From: Allobrachymonas chironomi DSM 19884
Lineage (GTDB): Bacteria > Pseudomonadota > Gammaproteobacteria > Burkholderiales > Burkholderiaceae_C
Direction: 5' to 3'
Assembly (NCBI RefSeq): GCF_000374625.1
Contig: NZ_KB894774.1
Span: forward strand, 1-64,000
Length of the DNA: 64,000 nucleotides
Positions 43,751-54,878 of the stretch are shown here, one piece after another. Made by a program: the position numbers and the translations under genes. The notes beneath the pieces are model-generated. The model did not search any database and was not told where the DNA came from. It saw only the letters and a program-made list of their open reading frames with translations. Position 1 is the first letter of the stretch. Each line of letters opens with the position of its first letter.

Positions 43751-43814
43751 TATGCACACTTGCGAATGAATGAAGCATTTGCGTGACAAGTTTCAATAAT
43801 CAGGAGATCACTTC

Positions 43815-44564
43815 ATGAAAGCACTGGTCGCAGTCAAGCGCGTGGTTGACTACAACGTCAAGGTTCGCGTCAAGTCCGACAACACGGGCGTGGATATTGC
43901 CAACGTCAAGATGAGCATGAACCCGTTCGACGAAATTGCGGTGGAAGAAGCCGTTCGCCTGAAGGAAAAGGGCATCGTGACCGAGGTCATCGCCGTGTCC
44001 TGCGGCCCGACCCAGGCACAGGAAACCCTGCGTACCGCCATGGCCATTGGTGCCGACCGTGGCATTCTGGTCGAGTCGGCCGAAGAGCTGCAGCCGCTGG
44101 CCGTGGCCAAGCTGCTGAAAGCGGTTCAGGACAAGGAACAGGCTGAGCTGATCATCCTGGGCAAGCAGGCCATTGATGATGATTCCAACCAGGTTGGCCA
44201 GATGCTGGCTGCGCTGCTAGATCTGCCGCAGGCCACGTTCGCCAGCAAGGTCGAAGTGGCCGATGGCAAGGCCAGCGTCACGCGTGAAGTGGACGGCGGT
44301 CTGGAAACCCTCTCGATCAGCCTGCCGGCCGTGGTCACCACCGACCTGCGCCTGAACGAGCCGCGTTATGTCACGCTGCCCAACATCATGAAGGCCAAGA
44401 AGAAGCCGATCGACACCATGAAGCCGGAAGACCTGGGCGTGGACGTGACGTCCCGCCTGAAGACGCTGAAAGTGGCCGAGCCGGCCAAGCGCAGCGCCGG
44501 CATCATCGTGCCCGACGTCACCACGCTGGTCGACAAGCTCAAGAACGAAGCCAAGGTCATCTGA
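43815..44564 (+). CDS. etfB: Electron transfer flavoprotein beta subunit
   Basis: 249 residues. Conserved segments [59 protein letters not shown] and the AMP-binding pattern [15 protein letters not shown] are all present. The beta subunit binds AMP and together with EtfA shuttles electrons from acyl-CoA dehydrogenases to ETF-QO. The start follows CAGGAGAT. It is 35 nt upstream of etfA in an evident operon preceded by an 18-bp palindrome. Confidence 0.97.
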   Translation: MKALVAVKRVVDYNVKVRVKSDNTGVDIANVKMSMNPFDEIAVEEAVRLKEKGIVTEVIAVSCGPTQAQETLRTAMAIGADRGILVESAEELQPLAVAKLLKAVQDKEQAELIILGKQAIDDDSNQVGQMLAALLDLPQATFASKVEVADGKASVTREVDGGLETLSISLPAVVTTDLRLNEPRYVTLPNIMKAKKKPIDTMKPEDLGVDVTSRLKTLKVAEPAKRSAGIIVPDVTTLVDKLKNEAKVI

Positions 44565-44599
44565 TCGGGCCCCACAGCAAGAATCACAGGAGATAAGAC

Positions 44600-45532
44600 A
44601 TGACCGCACTCGTGATCGCAGAACACGACAATGCTTCCATCAAGGGCGCTACCCTGAACACCGTGACCGCCGCTGCCCAGTGTGGTGGTGAAGTGCACGT
44701 GCTGGTGGCCGGCAGCAATGCCGCTGCTGCTGCCCAGGCGGCTGCCCAGATCGCCGGCGTGAGCAAGGTGCTGCACGCTGATGGCGCTTCCCTGGCCGAA
44801 GGCCTGGCCGAGAACCTGGCCGCCCAGGTGCTGGCCGTGGCCGGTGATTACAGCCACATCCTGTTCCCGGCCACTGCCAGCGGCAAGAACGTCGCTCCGC
44901 GCGTGGCGGCCAAGCTGGACGTGGCTCAGATCAGCGACATCACCAAGGTTGATAGCGCCGATACCTTCGAGCGCCCGATCTACGCCGGCAACGCCATTGC
45001 CACCGTGCAGAGCACCGATGCCGTGAAGGTCATCACCGTGCGCTCCACCGGCTTTGACGCCGCTGCAGCTACCGGCGGCAGCGCTGCTGTCGAATCCGTG
45101 GCGGCTGCTGCCGACAGCGGCAAGTCCAGCTTCGTTGGCCGTGAAGTGACCAAGTCCGACCGTCCCGAACTGACCGCCGCCAAGATCATCGTGTCCGGTG
45201 GCCGCGCCCTGGGCAGCGACGAGAAGTTCCAGGAAGTGCTGACGCCGCTGGCCGACAAGCTGAATGCTGCCATTGGCGCCTCCCGCGCTGCCGTAGACGC
45301 CGGCTACGCGCCCAATGACCTGCAGGTTGGCCAGACCGGCAAGATCGTGGCTCCCGAGCTGTACATCGCGCTGGGCATTTCCGGTGCCATCCAGCACCTG
45401 GCCGGCATGAAGGACAGCAAGGTGATCGTTGCCGTCAACAAGGATCCGGAAGCGCCGATTTTCAGCGTGGCCGATTATGGTCTGGTGGCCGACCTGTTCA
45501 CCGCCACCCCGGAACTGGTCAGCAAGCTGTAA
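44600..45532 (+). CDS. etfA: Electron transfer flavoprotein alpha subunit
   Basis: 310 residues. The N-terminal domain ([20 protein letters not shown]) is followed by the FAD-binding C-terminal domain: [40 protein letters not shown], then [20 protein letters not shown] and [19 protein letters not shown]. The FAD contact motif QxGxTGK is intact. Partner of EtfB. A strong terminator follows at 45558-45589, so etfBA is a closed two-gene unit. Confidence 0.97.
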   Translation: MTALVIAEHDNASIKGATLNTVTAAAQCGGEVHVLVAGSNAAAAAQAAAQIAGVSKVLHADGASLAEGLAENLAAQVLAVAGDYSHILFPATASGKNVAPRVAAKLDVAQISDITKVDSADTFERPIYAGNAIATVQSTDAVKVITVRSTGFDAAAATGGSAAVESVAAAADSGKSSFVGREVTKSDRPELTAAKIIVSGGRALGSDEKFQEVLTPLADKLNAAIGASRAAVDAGYAPNDLQVGQTGKIVAPELYIALGISGAIQHLAGMKDSKVIVAVNKDPEAPIFSVADYGLVADLFTATPELVSKL

Positions 45533-45557
45533 TCAGCAGTCAGACCTGAATCAAGGA

Positions 45558-45589
45558 AAGGCCGCTTCTTGACCGGAGCGGCCTTTTTT
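45558..45589 (+). terminator. Intrinsic terminator after etfA
   Basis: AAGGCCGCT, 10-nt loop, AGCGGCC followed by TTTTTT. A perfect 7-bp stem flanked by A and T runs. Confidence 0.93.
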
Positions 45590-45650
45590 GTTCGGCTGTT
45601 GTCCTATACTGAATACAACCCGTTACCTCACTCATACAAGGAGAAAATGC

Positions 45651-47462
45651 ATGAGCTATACCGCCCCGATCAAGGATATGGTCTTCAACATGGAGCATCT
45701 GGCTGGTCTTGATGCCTTGGCGCAAGCCATTCCCGAGTTCGCTGATGCGGGCGTGGAAACGGCGCAGGCCGTGCTGGAAGAAATGGCCAAGCTCAACCAG
45801 GACGTGGTTGCACCGCTGAATTTCGAGGGTGACAAGAACCCCAGCTCGCTGAGTGGCGACGTGGTAACCGCCACACCCGGCTTCAAGGAAGCCTACCAGC
45901 AGTTTGTCGAAGGCGGCTGGCAGGGTCTGCAGCACCCGGTCGATTTTGGCGGCCAGGGCTTGCCCAAGACCATTGGTGCAGCTTGCGGCGAAATGACCAA
46001 CGCGGCCAACATGAGCTTTGCGCTGTGCCCGATGCTGACCGACGGTGCCATCGAGGCCCTGCTGACGGCAGGTTCCGACGAGCTCAAGCAGACCTATCTA
46101 CCCAAGCTGGTGTCCGGCGAGTGGACCGGTACCATGAACCTCACCGAGCCGCAGGCCGGTTCCGACCTGTCGCTGGTGCGCAGCCGCGCCGAGCGCAACG
46201 ACGATGGCACCTTCAAGGTGTTCGGCACCAAGATTTTCATCACCTGGGGTGAGCATGACATGGCCGAGAACATCATCCACCTGACGCTGGCCCGCGTAGC
46301 TGGTGCGCCGGAGGGTGTGAAGGGCATCAGCCTGTTCGTGGTGCCCAAGTTCATGGTCAATGCCGATGGCAGCGTGGGTGAGCGCAACGATGTGCACTGC
46401 GTCAGCATCGAGCACAAGCTGGGCATCAAGGCCAGCCCGACCTGCGTGCTGCAGTTCGGTGACAACGGTGGCGCTACCGGTTATCTGGTGGGTGAAGAAA
46501 ACCGTGGTCTGGAATACATGTTCATCATGATGAACGCCGCGCGTTACGCCGTGGGCGTGCAGGGCATCAGCATTGCCGAGCGCTCCTACCAGCACGCGGT
46601 CAACTATGCCCGCGAGCGCGTGCAGAGCCGTCCGGTGGACGGTTCCGCCAAGGAAGCCGTGGCCATCATCCAGCACCCGGACATCAAGCGCATGCTGATG
46701 ACCATGCGTGCCTACACCGAAGGTGCACGTGCACTGTCCAGCGTGTCTGCTGCTGCCTTTGACGCTGCCCACCACCATCCCGATGCAGCCGTGCGTGAAG
46801 AACAGCAGGCGCTGTACGAGTTCACCGTGCCGCTGGTCAAGGGCTTCAGCACCGAAATGAGCCAGGAAGTGACCAGCCTGGGCGTGCAGGTGCACGGTGG
46901 CATGGGCTTCATCGAGGAAACCGGTGCAGCGCAGTACTACCGCGACAGCAAGATCCTGACCATCTACGAAGGCACGACCGCAATCCAGTCCAACGACCTG
47001 GTGGGCCGCAAGACCGTGCGTGACGGCGGCGAGCTGGCGAAGAAGGTGGCCGGCATGGTGGCACAGACCGAAGCCGAACTGGCCGCCAACGGCAGCGAGA
47101 ACGCCCTGGCTGTGCAGAAGACCCTGAGCGCTGCCCGCGAAGCCGTGCTGGAAGTGGTGGACTTCATGGTTGCCAACGGCAAGAGCAACCCCAATGCTGC
47201 CTACGCCGGCAGCGTGCCCTACCTGATGCTGACCGCCAACATGGTCTGCGGCTGGCAGCTGGCCCGTTCGCTGCTGGTGGCCGAAGGCAAGCTGGCAGCT
47301 GGCGTCGCCGCTGACGACAACTACGGCGAGAAGTTCTACCAGGCCAAGGTGCAGGTGGCACGTTTCTACGCTGACCACATCCTGAGCAAGGCTCCGGGCG
47401 TGGCACACAGCATCGTGGCAGGTCATGCTGCCACCAACGCCATCAACGTGGATCTGCTGTAA
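45651..47462 (+). CDS. Acyl-CoA dehydrogenase, long DmdC/AcdX-like form
   Basis: 603 residues from ATG 45651 (MSYTAPIKDMVFNMEHLAGL). The acyl-CoA dehydrogenase core includes WTGTMNLTEPQAGSDLSLVR, the FAD loop FGTKIFITWGEH and the signature QVHGGMGFIEETGAAQYYRD with YEGTTAIQSNDLVGRKT. A C-terminal alpha-helical domain of about 120 residues beyond the core is the mark of the long subfamily related to DmdC and FadE-like enzymes. It feeds electrons to the EtfAB encoded just upstream. Substrate probably a medium- or long-chain acyl-CoA. Confidence 0.92.
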   Translation: MSYTAPIKDMVFNMEHLAGLDALAQAIPEFADAGVETAQAVLEEMAKLNQDVVAPLNFEGDKNPSSLSGDVVTATPGFKEAYQQFVEGGWQGLQHPVDFGGQGLPKTIGAACGEMTNAANMSFALCPMLTDGAIEALLTAGSDELKQTYLPKLVSGEWTGTMNLTEPQAGSDLSLVRSRAERNDDGTFKVFGTKIFITWGEHDMAENIIHLTLARVAGAPEGVKGISLFVVPKFMVNADGSVGERNDVHCVSIEHKLGIKASPTCVLQFGDNGGATGYLVGEENRGLEYMFIMMNAARYAVGVQGISIAERSYQHAVNYARERVQSRPVDGSAKEAVAIIQHPDIKRMLMTMRAYTEGARALSSVSAAAFDAAHHHPDAAVREEQQALYEFTVPLVKGFSTEMSQEVTSLGVQVHGGMGFIEETGAAQYYRDSKILTIYEGTTAIQSNDLVGRKTVRDGGELAKKVAGMVAQTEAELAANGSENALAVQKTLSAAREAVLEVVDFMVANGKSNPNAAYAGSVPYLMLTANMVCGWQLARSLLVAEGKLAAGVAADDNYGEKFYQAKVQVARFYADHILSKAPGVAHSIVAGHAATNAINVDLL

Positions 47463-47509
47463 TCGGCAGGGCCAGGCCACTCCGCCAGGAGTGGTCATGC
47501 GCGCTTTCC

Positions 47510-47542
47510 ATCCCCAGTCGGCTTGCCGGCTGGGGATTTTTT
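47510..47542 (+). terminator. Intrinsic terminator after the acyl-CoA dehydrogenase
   Basis: ATCCCCAG and CTGGGGAT enclose a 12-nt GC-rich loop and are followed by TTTTTT. The stem is 8 bp. Confidence 0.9.
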
Positions 47543-47563
47543 GTGCTGGCTGCGCTCCGGTGC

Positions 47564-48619
47564 TCAGCCGGCGCTGCGCTCCAGGATCTGGCGCGCCAGC
47601 GCGTCGATGCCGGCCTCCGACAGGTCATCGGTGCTGAAGCCGGGCCAGGGGCGTTCTCCCGTGTAGTTGCCCCCTTGCGAGGCGCGATACAGCGGGTCAT
47701 AGTGCAGATCCAGTAACTCGCCCACCAGCGTGTCCCACTGGCTCTGGGCAGCCAGTGCTTTCCAGCCGTCGACCACGGCGCGGCCCTGGCGTTCGCGCAG
47801 CTTGTCCAGGCGCTGTTCCAGCCAGGGCAGGTTGCGGCAGGCATAGTCGTAATCGCGCAGCAGAAAGCTGACACGCGCCGCGCGCGTGGCCTCGATGTCC
47901 AGGCAGGGCGAGGCGCGCATGCGCTCGATCAGCGGCTCCGGAATATGCAGGTTGCCGACCTTGCGGCTCTCGGCTTCCACAAAAACCGGACGCGCCGGAT
48001 CCAGCTGCTCCAGGGCCTGCCAGACGGCTGTCTCGAAGCCTTTCTGGCTCGGTTGCGGCTGGCCGGGCAGCGAACCCAGCACCGATCCCTTGTGGCTGGC
48101 CAGGGTTTCCAGATCCAGGATCTGGCCGCCCCGGGCGCCAATCGCCTGCAGGATGCGTGTCTTGGCGCTGCCGGTGGCTCCGCAAATGATGTGAAGTGAC
48201 AGCCGGGGCGCGAGCAGCTGGGTCTGCTCCATCACATGCTGGCGGAAGGCCTTGTAGCCGCCCTCGAGCTTGTGCGCCTGCCAGCCGATCTGGCGCAGGA
48301 TGATCTGCATGGCACCGCTGCGCATGCCGCCGCGCCAGCAATAGATCAGCGGCCGCCAGTCCTTGGGCATATCCAGCATGCCCTGCTGGATATGCGTGGC
48401 AATATTGGCGGCAATCAGCGCACCGCCAATCTTCTTGGCCTCAAACGGCGAAACCTGCTTGTAGATGGTGCCGACCTGGGCGCGCTGCTCGTTGCTCAGT
48501 ACCGGGCAGTTGATCGCGCCTGGCACATGGTCTTCGGCAAATTCGAGCGGGGTGCGCACATCGATGATGGTGCTGAAGTTGCCAATCTCGGAGGCGGGAA
48601 CAAGCCAGGAATTTTTCAT
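47564..48619 (-). CDS. selU: tRNA 2-selenouridine synthase
   Basis: 351 residues from ATG 48619 (MKNSWLVPASEIGNFSTIID); a longer open frame lies over selD's 5' region and is ignored. The rhodanese domain has its catalytic Cys94 in LIYCWRGGMRSG, and the P-loop of the C-terminal nucleotide-binding domain is IICGATGSAKT (Gly147-Thr154). It replaces sulfur by selenium at U34 of tRNAs via geranylation, using selenophosphate made by SelD. The gene is divergent from selD with about 75 bp between starts. Also called mnmH/ybbB. Confidence 0.95.
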   Translation of the reverse strand: MKNSWLVPASEIGNFSTIIDVRTPLEFAEDHVPGAINCPVLSNEQRAQVGTIYKQVSPFEAKKIGGALIAANIATHIQQGMLDMPKDWRPLIYCWRGGMRSGAMQIILRQIGWQAHKLEGGYKAFRQHVMEQTQLLAPRLSLHIICGATGSAKTRILQAIGARGGQILDLETLASHKGSVLGSLPGQPQPSQKGFETAVWQALEQLDPARPVFVEAESRKVGNLHIPEPLIERMRASPCLDIEATRAARVSFLLRDYDYACRNLPWLEQRLDKLRERQGRAVVDGWKALAAQSQWDTLVGELLDLHYDPLYRASQGGNYTGERPWPGFSTDDLSEAGIDALARQILERSAG

Positions 48620-48695
48620 GTGAGTAGCCGTGTCGGTGCAACCCGTTATCTTAAGTCGTATCATCCCTGAGAGAAAGACTGTGACAGGATTCACC

Positions 48696-49748
48696 ATGAC
48701 AACAACTCCCCGATTGACTTCCCTGGCGCACGGTGGCGGCTGTGGCTGCAAGATTGCGCCTTCGCTGCTGCGCGAGATCATGTCGCATGTACCTGCCGGC
48801 GTACTGCCGCCGCAGCTGCTGGTCGGTACCGAATCGTCCGACGATGCCGCCGTCTACCAGCTCAACGACGAACAGGCCGTGGTGGCCACCACCGATTTCT
48901 TCACGCCGATCGTCGACAAGCCGCGTGACTTTGGCCGTATTGCCGCCACCAATGCCATCTCTGATATCTATGCCATGGGCGGCCAGCCGCTGCTGGCCCT
49001 GGCGCTGGTCGGCATGCCGATCGACAAGCTGCCGGTGGAGACCATCAGCCAGATCCTCGAAGGCGGTGCCTCCATCTGTGCCGAAGCCGGCATTCCGGTG
49101 GCCGGCGGCCATTCGATCGATGTGGTCGAGCCGATCTATGGCCTGGTCGCGATTGGCCTGGTGCATCCGCAGCGCATGAAGAAGAACAGCAGCGCACGCG
49201 CCGGAGATGTGCTGATTCTGGGCAAGCCGCTCGGCATTGGTGTGCTGTCGGCCGCACTCAAGAAGGACATGCTGAGCGAGGCCGGCTATGACCTGATGGT
49301 GCAGTACACCACGCAGCTCAACCGCGTCGGCACGGCACTCGGCCAGCTGGAGGCCGTGCATGCCATGACCGATGTCACCGGCTTTGGCCTGCTGGGCCAT
49401 CTGCTGGAAATCTGCCGTGCAGCCCGGCTGCGCGCCGACCTCGGCTTCGATGCCGTTCCGGTGATTCCCGAGGCGCTGGAGCTGGTGCAGCAGGGCATTT
49501 CCACCGGGGCATCTACGCGCAACTGGGCCAGCTATGGCGGTGAAGTCGTGCTCGAGACCGGCATGCCCGAATGGCAGCAGAAGCTGCTGACCGATCCGCA
49601 GACATCGGGCGGCCTGCTGGTGAGCTGCGCACCGGAAGCGGCAGCGCAGGTGCTGGCGACCTTCCACGATGCCGGCTTTGCGCAGGCGGCCATCGTGGGG
49701 CATCTGACCGAGGGCAATCCACAAGTGAACGTTCGTTCGATTTTGTGA
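48696..49748 (+). CDS. selD: Selenide, water dikinase (selenophosphate synthase)
   Basis: 350 residues from ATG 48696. The active-site loop AHGGGCGCKIAP contains the equivalents of E. coli Cys17 and Lys20 (here Cys16 and Lys19). Further family segments are SDDAAVYQLNDEQAVVATTD, FFTPIVDKPRDFGRIAATNA, DIYAMGGQPLLALAL and the C-terminal KLLTDPQTSGGLLVSC. The Cys form shows it is not a selenoprotein. Paired with selU, it supports selenouridine in tRNA; no selA/selB is seen here. Confidence 0.96.
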   Translation: MTTTPRLTSLAHGGGCGCKIAPSLLREIMSHVPAGVLPPQLLVGTESSDDAAVYQLNDEQAVVATTDFFTPIVDKPRDFGRIAATNAISDIYAMGGQPLLALALVGMPIDKLPVETISQILEGGASICAEAGIPVAGGHSIDVVEPIYGLVAIGLVHPQRMKKNSSARAGDVLILGKPLGIGVLSAALKKDMLSEAGYDLMVQYTTQLNRVGTALGQLEAVHAMTDVTGFGLLGHLLEICRAARLRADLGFDAVPVIPEALELVQQGISTGASTRNWASYGGEVVLETGMPEWQQKLLTDPQTSGGLLVSCAPEAAAQVLATFHDAGFAQAAIVGHLTEGNPQVNVRSIL

Positions 49749-49837
49749 TATCGTGATACCGAACCGGACGCCTGCAGGGTGACCGGTCTTTCCTTTATCA
49801 GCAGCACGGAACTGCCATCCAACTGGAGACAAGACAC

Positions 49838-50797
49838 ATGGGCCGATCCCTCCCCGGCGCGCTGGCGCGCGTGAAATTCCCGGTCATCGCTTCGCCGATG
49901 TTCATCATCAGCAATCCACAGATGGTGATTGCGCAGTGCAAGGCCGGCATCGTCGGCTCGATGCCGGCGCTGAACGCGCGTCCGGCCTCGCAGCTGGATG
50001 AGTGGCTGGCCGAGATCACCGAGGCGCTGGCAGCCCACAACGCCGCCCACCCGGAAGCACCGGCTGCGCCGTTTGCCATCAACCAGATCGTGCACAAGAG
50101 CAATGCGCGCCTGATGGAAGACATGGCGCTGTGCGTCAAGTACCAGGTGCCGATCATCATCACCAGCCTGGGCGCGGTGGAGGAGATCAACCAGGCGGCA
50201 CACAGCTATGGCGGTGTGGTGATGCACGATGTGATCAACAACCGCTTTGCTCGCAAGGCGATCGAAAAGGGCGCCGATGGCCTGATCGCGGTGGCCACCG
50301 GTGCTGGCGGCCATGCCGGCGTGAAAAGCCCGTTTGCCCTGGTGCAGGAGTTGCGCCAGTGGTTTGATGGTCCGCTGGCATTGAGTGGCTCGATTGCCAC
50401 CGGTGGGGCGATTCTGGCGGCACAGGCCATGGGGGCCGACTTTGCCTATATCGGCAGCCCCTTCATTGCCACGGAAGAAGCACGTGCCAGCGATGCCTAC
50501 AAGCAGTGCGTGGTAGACAGCAACTCCGACGATATCGTCTATACCAATCTGTTCACCGGTGTGCACGGCAACTACCTGGCACCGTCGATCCGCGCCGCCG
50601 GCCTGGATCCGGCCCATCTGCCCGAGGCCGATCCGAGCAAGATGGACTTTGGCAGCGGTGCCGCCAAGGCCTGGAAGGACATCTGGGGGTGCGGTCAGGG
50701 CATTGGTGCGGTCAAGCAGGTGCAGCCGGTGGCGCAGTACGTGGCCCAGCTGCGGCGCGAATATGCGCAGGCGCGTGATGCCCTGCTGAATACCTGA
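49838..50797 (+). CDS. Nitronate monooxygenase family (NPD-type flavoenzyme)
   Basis: 319 residues of TIM-barrel FMN enzyme. The N-terminal PVIASPMFIISNPQMVIAQC and the FMN/substrate loop VATGAGGHAGVKSPFALVQE with the catalytic His, plus SGSIATGGAILAAQAMGADF, are characteristic of the nitronate monooxygenase/2-nitropropane dioxygenase family. It oxidises alkyl nitronates such as propionate-3-nitronate. The open-frame downstream region ends 79 nt before the dnaJ 3' end. No dedicated regulator is adjacent. Confidence 0.92.
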   Translation: MGRSLPGALARVKFPVIASPMFIISNPQMVIAQCKAGIVGSMPALNARPASQLDEWLAEITEALAAHNAAHPEAPAAPFAINQIVHKSNARLMEDMALCVKYQVPIIITSLGAVEEINQAAHSYGGVVMHDVINNRFARKAIEKGADGLIAVATGAGGHAGVKSPFALVQELRQWFDGPLALSGSIATGGAILAAQAMGADFAYIGSPFIATEEARASDAYKQCVVDSNSDDIVYTNLFTGVHGNYLAPSIRAAGLDPAHLPEADPSKMDFGSGAAKAWKDIWGCGQGIGAVKQVQPVAQYVAQLRREYAQARDALLNT

Positions 50798-50823
50798 TCC
50801 GCAACACCATCGCTCAATCAAAG

Positions 50824-50859
50824 ACAAGGCCCTGCAGCATGCATGCTGCAGGGCCTTGT
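50824..50859. repeat. 36-bp perfect palindrome between the NMO and dnaJ genes
   Basis: Eighteen bases starting ACAAGGCCCTG are followed by their exact reverse complement. The DNA can form a long hairpin between two convergent genes and probably ends transcription on both sides, although only short T-runs flank it. Confidence 0.8.
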
Positions 50860-50876
50860 GCATGGGGCTTCATCGA

Positions 50877-52007
<1,131 letters not shown>

Positions 52008-52097
52008 GGCTATTCCCGTAAGCCGGCAAGCTGTGCCGGCTGGAACACAAACGCCGCGTCACCTCCAATGGTGGGCGCGGCGCGACGTCCGTGGCAG

Positions 52098-52125
52098 CAG
52101 GGCAGGGCCTGGCGGCACTGCCCTG
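52098..52125. other. GC-rich hairpin between dnaK and dnaJ
   Basis: CAGGGCAG (52098-52105) pairs with CTGCCCTG (52118-52125) around a 12-nt loop. There is no T-run on either strand, so it is more likely an mRNA-processing or partial-termination structure than a full terminator. Confidence 0.5.
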
Positions 52126-52136
52126 CAACTGACGGA

Positions 52137-54056
52137 TCAGTCCTTCTTCACTTCCTTGACTTCGGCGTCGACCACGTCGTCGTCGGCAGCGGCAGCATTG
52201 CCAGCCGGCGCTTCGGCAGCGCCAGCCGCAGCGGACTGGTCGGCGTAGATCTTCTCGCCCAGCTTCTGGCTGGCTTCCATCAGGGCGTTGGTCTTGCCTT
52301 CAATGGCTTCCTTGTCGTCGCCCTTGATGGCTTCTTCTAGATCCTTGATGGCGGCTTCGATCTTGTCCTTCTCGCCGGCGTCCAGCTTGTCACCGTACTC
52401 GGCCAGGCTCTTCTTGACGCTGTGCGCCATGGCATCGCCCTGGTTGCGGGCCTGCACCAGCTCGACCTTCTTGTGGTCTTCGGCGGCGTTCAGCTCGGCG
52501 TCCTTCACCATCTGCTGGATCTCGTCCTCGCTCAGGCCGGTGTTGGCCTTGATGGTGATCTTGTTTTCCTTGCCGGTGCCCTTGTCCTTGGCGCTCACGT
52601 GCAGAATGCCGTTGGCGTCGATGTCGAAGGTCACCTCGATCTGCGGCGTGCCACGCGGAGCCGGGGCAATGCCTTCCAGGTTGAACTCGCCCAGCAGCTT
52701 GTTGCCGGCGGTCACTTCACGCTCGCCCTGGTAGACCTTGATGGTCACGGCAGGCTGGTTGTCTTCCGCGGTCGAGAAGGTCTGCGCGAACTTGGTCGGG
52801 ATCGTGGTGTTCTTCTGGATCATCTTGGTCATGACGTTGCCCATGGTCTCGATACCCAGGGACAGCGGCGTCACGTCCAGCAGCAGCACGTCCTTGCGGT
52901 CGCCGCTCAGCACCTGGCCCTGGATGGCAGCACCCACGGCCACGGCCTCGTCCGGGTTGACGTCCTTGCGCGGCTCCTTGCCGAAGAACTCCTTCACGGT
53001 GTCCTGCACCTTGGGCATGCGCGTCATGCCGCCGACCAGGATCACGTCGGAAATTTCATTCACGCTCAGGCCGGCGTCCTTCATGGCGATCTTGCAGGGC
53101 TCGATGGAGCGCTGGATCAGGTCTTCCACCAGGGCTTCCAGCTTGGCGCGGGTCAGCTTGATGTTCAGGTGCTTGGGACCGGAAGCATCGGCCGTGATGT
53201 ACGGCAGGTTGACATCGGTAGCCGTGGTGCTGGAGAGCTCGATCTTGGCCTTTTCGGCAGCTTCCTTCAGGCGCTGCAGGGCCAGCACGTCCTTGCTCAG
53301 ATCCACACCCTGTTCCTTCTTGAACTCGGTGATGATGTAGTCGATGATGCGTTGGTCGAAGTCCTCGCCGCCCAGGAAGGTGTCACCGTTGGTGGACAGC
53401 ACCTCGAACTGCTTTTCGCCGTCGACATCGGCAATCTCGATCACCGACACGTCGAAGGTACCGCCGCCCAGGTCATAGACCACGATCTTGCGGTCGGCCT
53501 TGTCCTGCTTGTCCAGGCCGAAGGCCAGGGCCGCTGCGGTGGGCTCGTTGATGATGCGCTTGACGTCCAGACCGGCGATACGGCCGGCATCCTTGGTGGC
53601 CTGACGCTGGCTGTCGTTGAAGTAGGCCGGCACCGTGATCACGGCTTCGGTCACGGGCTCGCCCAGGTAGTCCTCGGCGGTTTTCTTCATCTTGCGCAGG
53701 ATTTCGGCGCTGACCTGCTGCGGGGCCAGCTTCTTGCCCTGGGCCTCGACCCAGGCATCGCCGTTGTCGGCCGCCACGATGGCGAAGGGCAGCATGTCGA
53801 TGTCCTTCTGCACTTCCTTTTCGGCAAACTTGCGGCCGATCAGGCGCTTGATGGCGAACAGGGTGTTCTTGGGGTTGGTGACCGCCTGGCGCTTGGCAGG
53901 TGCGCCCACCAGCACCTCGCCATCTTCCAGATAGGCGACGATGGAGGGGGTGGTGCGTGCGCCTTCGGCGTTTTCGATCACGCGCGTGGTGTTGCCTTCC
54001 ATGATGGACACGCAAGAGTTGGTGGTGCCCAGGTCAATACCGATGATTTTTCCCAT
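52137..54056 (-). CDS. dnaK: Chaperone DnaK (Hsp70)
   Basis: 639 residues. The ATPase domain begins [20 protein letters not shown], with the phosphate-2 motif [28 protein letters not shown] and [11 protein letters not shown]. The substrate domain is followed by a lid and an Ala/Asp-rich tail ending [14 protein letters not shown], the characteristic EEV-like C terminus. A heat-shock type promoter lies at 54132-54159. It is the central Hsp70 for folding with DnaJ and GrpE. Confidence 0.98.
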   Translation of the reverse strand: MGKIIGIDLGTTNSCVSIMEGNTTRVIENAEGARTTPSIVAYLEDGEVLVGAPAKRQAVTNPKNTLFAIKRLIGRKFAEKEVQKDIDMLPFAIVAADNGDAWVEAQGKKLAPQQVSAEILRKMKKTAEDYLGEPVTEAVITVPAYFNDSQRQATKDAGRIAGLDVKRIINEPTAAALAFGLDKQDKADRKIVVYDLGGGTFDVSVIEIADVDGEKQFEVLSTNGDTFLGGEDFDQRIIDYIITEFKKEQGVDLSKDVLALQRLKEAAEKAKIELSSTTATDVNLPYITADASGPKHLNIKLTRAKLEALVEDLIQRSIEPCKIAMKDAGLSVNEISDVILVGGMTRMPKVQDTVKEFFGKEPRKDVNPDEAVAVGAAIQGQVLSGDRKDVLLLDVTPLSLGIETMGNVMTKMIQKNTTIPTKFAQTFSTAEDNQPAVTIKVYQGEREVTAGNKLLGEFNLEGIAPAPRGTPQIEVTFDIDANGILHVSAKDKGTGKENKITIKANTGLSEDEIQQMVKDAELNAAEDHKKVELVQARNQGDAMAHSVKKSLAEYGDKLDAGEKDKIEAAIKDLEEAIKGDDKEAIEGKTNALMEASQKLGEKIYADQSAAAGAAEAPAGNAAAADDDVVDAEVKEVKKD

Positions 54057-54131
54057 GTTGATGTGCTCCTAGATACGATAAGTGGCAAGGGCAGGCCGGA
54101 TGGGGCTGCTGCGCGTTGCCGTCTGGTTCAG

Positions 54132-54159
54132 ATATGTGGTTGTCCGGCTGCTTTTCAAG
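54132..54159 (-). promoter_or_regulatory. Sigma-32-type promoter of dnaK
   Basis: Minus strand: -35 CTTGAAA (54159-54153), 13-nt spacer, -10 CCACATAT (54139-54132) against the consensus CTTGAAA-N13-15-CCCCATNT. It lies 76 nt before the dnaK ATG. Confidence 0.8.
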
Positions 54160-54195
54160 GCCGCATGTGCATCATCCGGCCTGTCACAAACGGCT

Positions 54196-54741
54196 TCAGG
54201 CGGGGCTGACCATGACCAGTGCCGGGCGCAGAACACGATCGGCAATCAGGTAGCCCTTTTGCAGTACATTGACAATGCTGTTGGGCTCCAGGGTCACGCC
54301 CTCGGGCGCGGGAACCACGCTGATGGCCTGGTGCAGGTTGGGATCGAACTTGTCGCCTTGCTGCGGGGCAATGGCCAGCACCTTGTTGCGTTCCAGCGCG
54401 CTTTGCAGCTGGCGCAGGGTGGCGTCGGTGCCTTCGCGCAGTTGATCGGCCGTGCCATTGGGAATTGCCAATGCGGCCTCCAGGCTGTCCAGTACCGGCA
54501 GCATGCTTTCGGCAAAGCTTTCGATGCCGAACTTGCGTGCCTTCTGCACTTCCTCGTCGGCGCGGCGGCGGGCATTCTGCACCTCGGCCTGGGCGCGCAG
54601 GCACTGGTCTTGCAGCTCCTGGACCTGGGCCTGCAACGCGGCAGCATCCATGGCGGACTGGGCCGCATCGGTGGTGTTGCTGGTGGCTTGCTGCAGATCG
54701 GGCTGCTGGGAATCGGGCTGTGGATCTTGTGTGTGGGTCAT
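54196..54741 (-). CDS. grpE: Nucleotide exchange factor GrpE
   Basis: 181 residues from ATG 54741 ([20 protein letters not shown]); longer upstream frames are opposite-strand reading of the CPBP gene. A disordered acidic N terminus is followed by the coiled coil ([20 protein letters not shown]) and the beta-wing domain, including the signature [15 protein letters not shown], the [13 protein letters not shown] segment and the end [20 protein letters not shown]. It is the thermosensing exchange factor of DnaK. Heat-shock promoter at 54796-54823. Confidence 0.96.
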   Translation of the reverse strand: MTHTQDPQPDSQQPDLQQATSNTTDAAQSAMDAAALQAQVQELQDQCLRAQAEVQNARRRADEEVQKARKFGIESFAESMLPVLDSLEAALAIPNGTADQLREGTDATLRQLQSALERNKVLAIAPQQGDKFDPNLHQAISVVPAPEGVTLEPNSIVNVLQKGYLIADRVLRPALVMVSPA

Positions 54742-54795
54742 GGCTCGAAGAAGTTGGGTCAGACAATGGCAGCCGCAGCTGCACGACAAGGGACA

Positions 54796-54823
54796 AAATG
54801 GGGGCGGGCAATGCGGTTTCAAG
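54796..54823 (-). promoter_or_regulatory. Sigma-32 promoter of grpE
   Basis: Minus strand: -35 CTTGAAA (54823-54817), 13-nt spacer, -10 CCCCATTT (54803-54796), a near-perfect match to the heat-shock consensus. It lies 55 nt before the grpE ATG. Confidence 0.88.
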
Positions 54824-54878
54824 AGGCGCAGCCATAGTCCGGATGGCACCAGACAGATGTATGGGTGTACCATGACCC

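Noticed and set aside
52098-52125. Terminator after dnaK
   Set aside because: The 8-bp hairpin has no T-run and dnaJ must be expressed from the same side; listed only as a structure.
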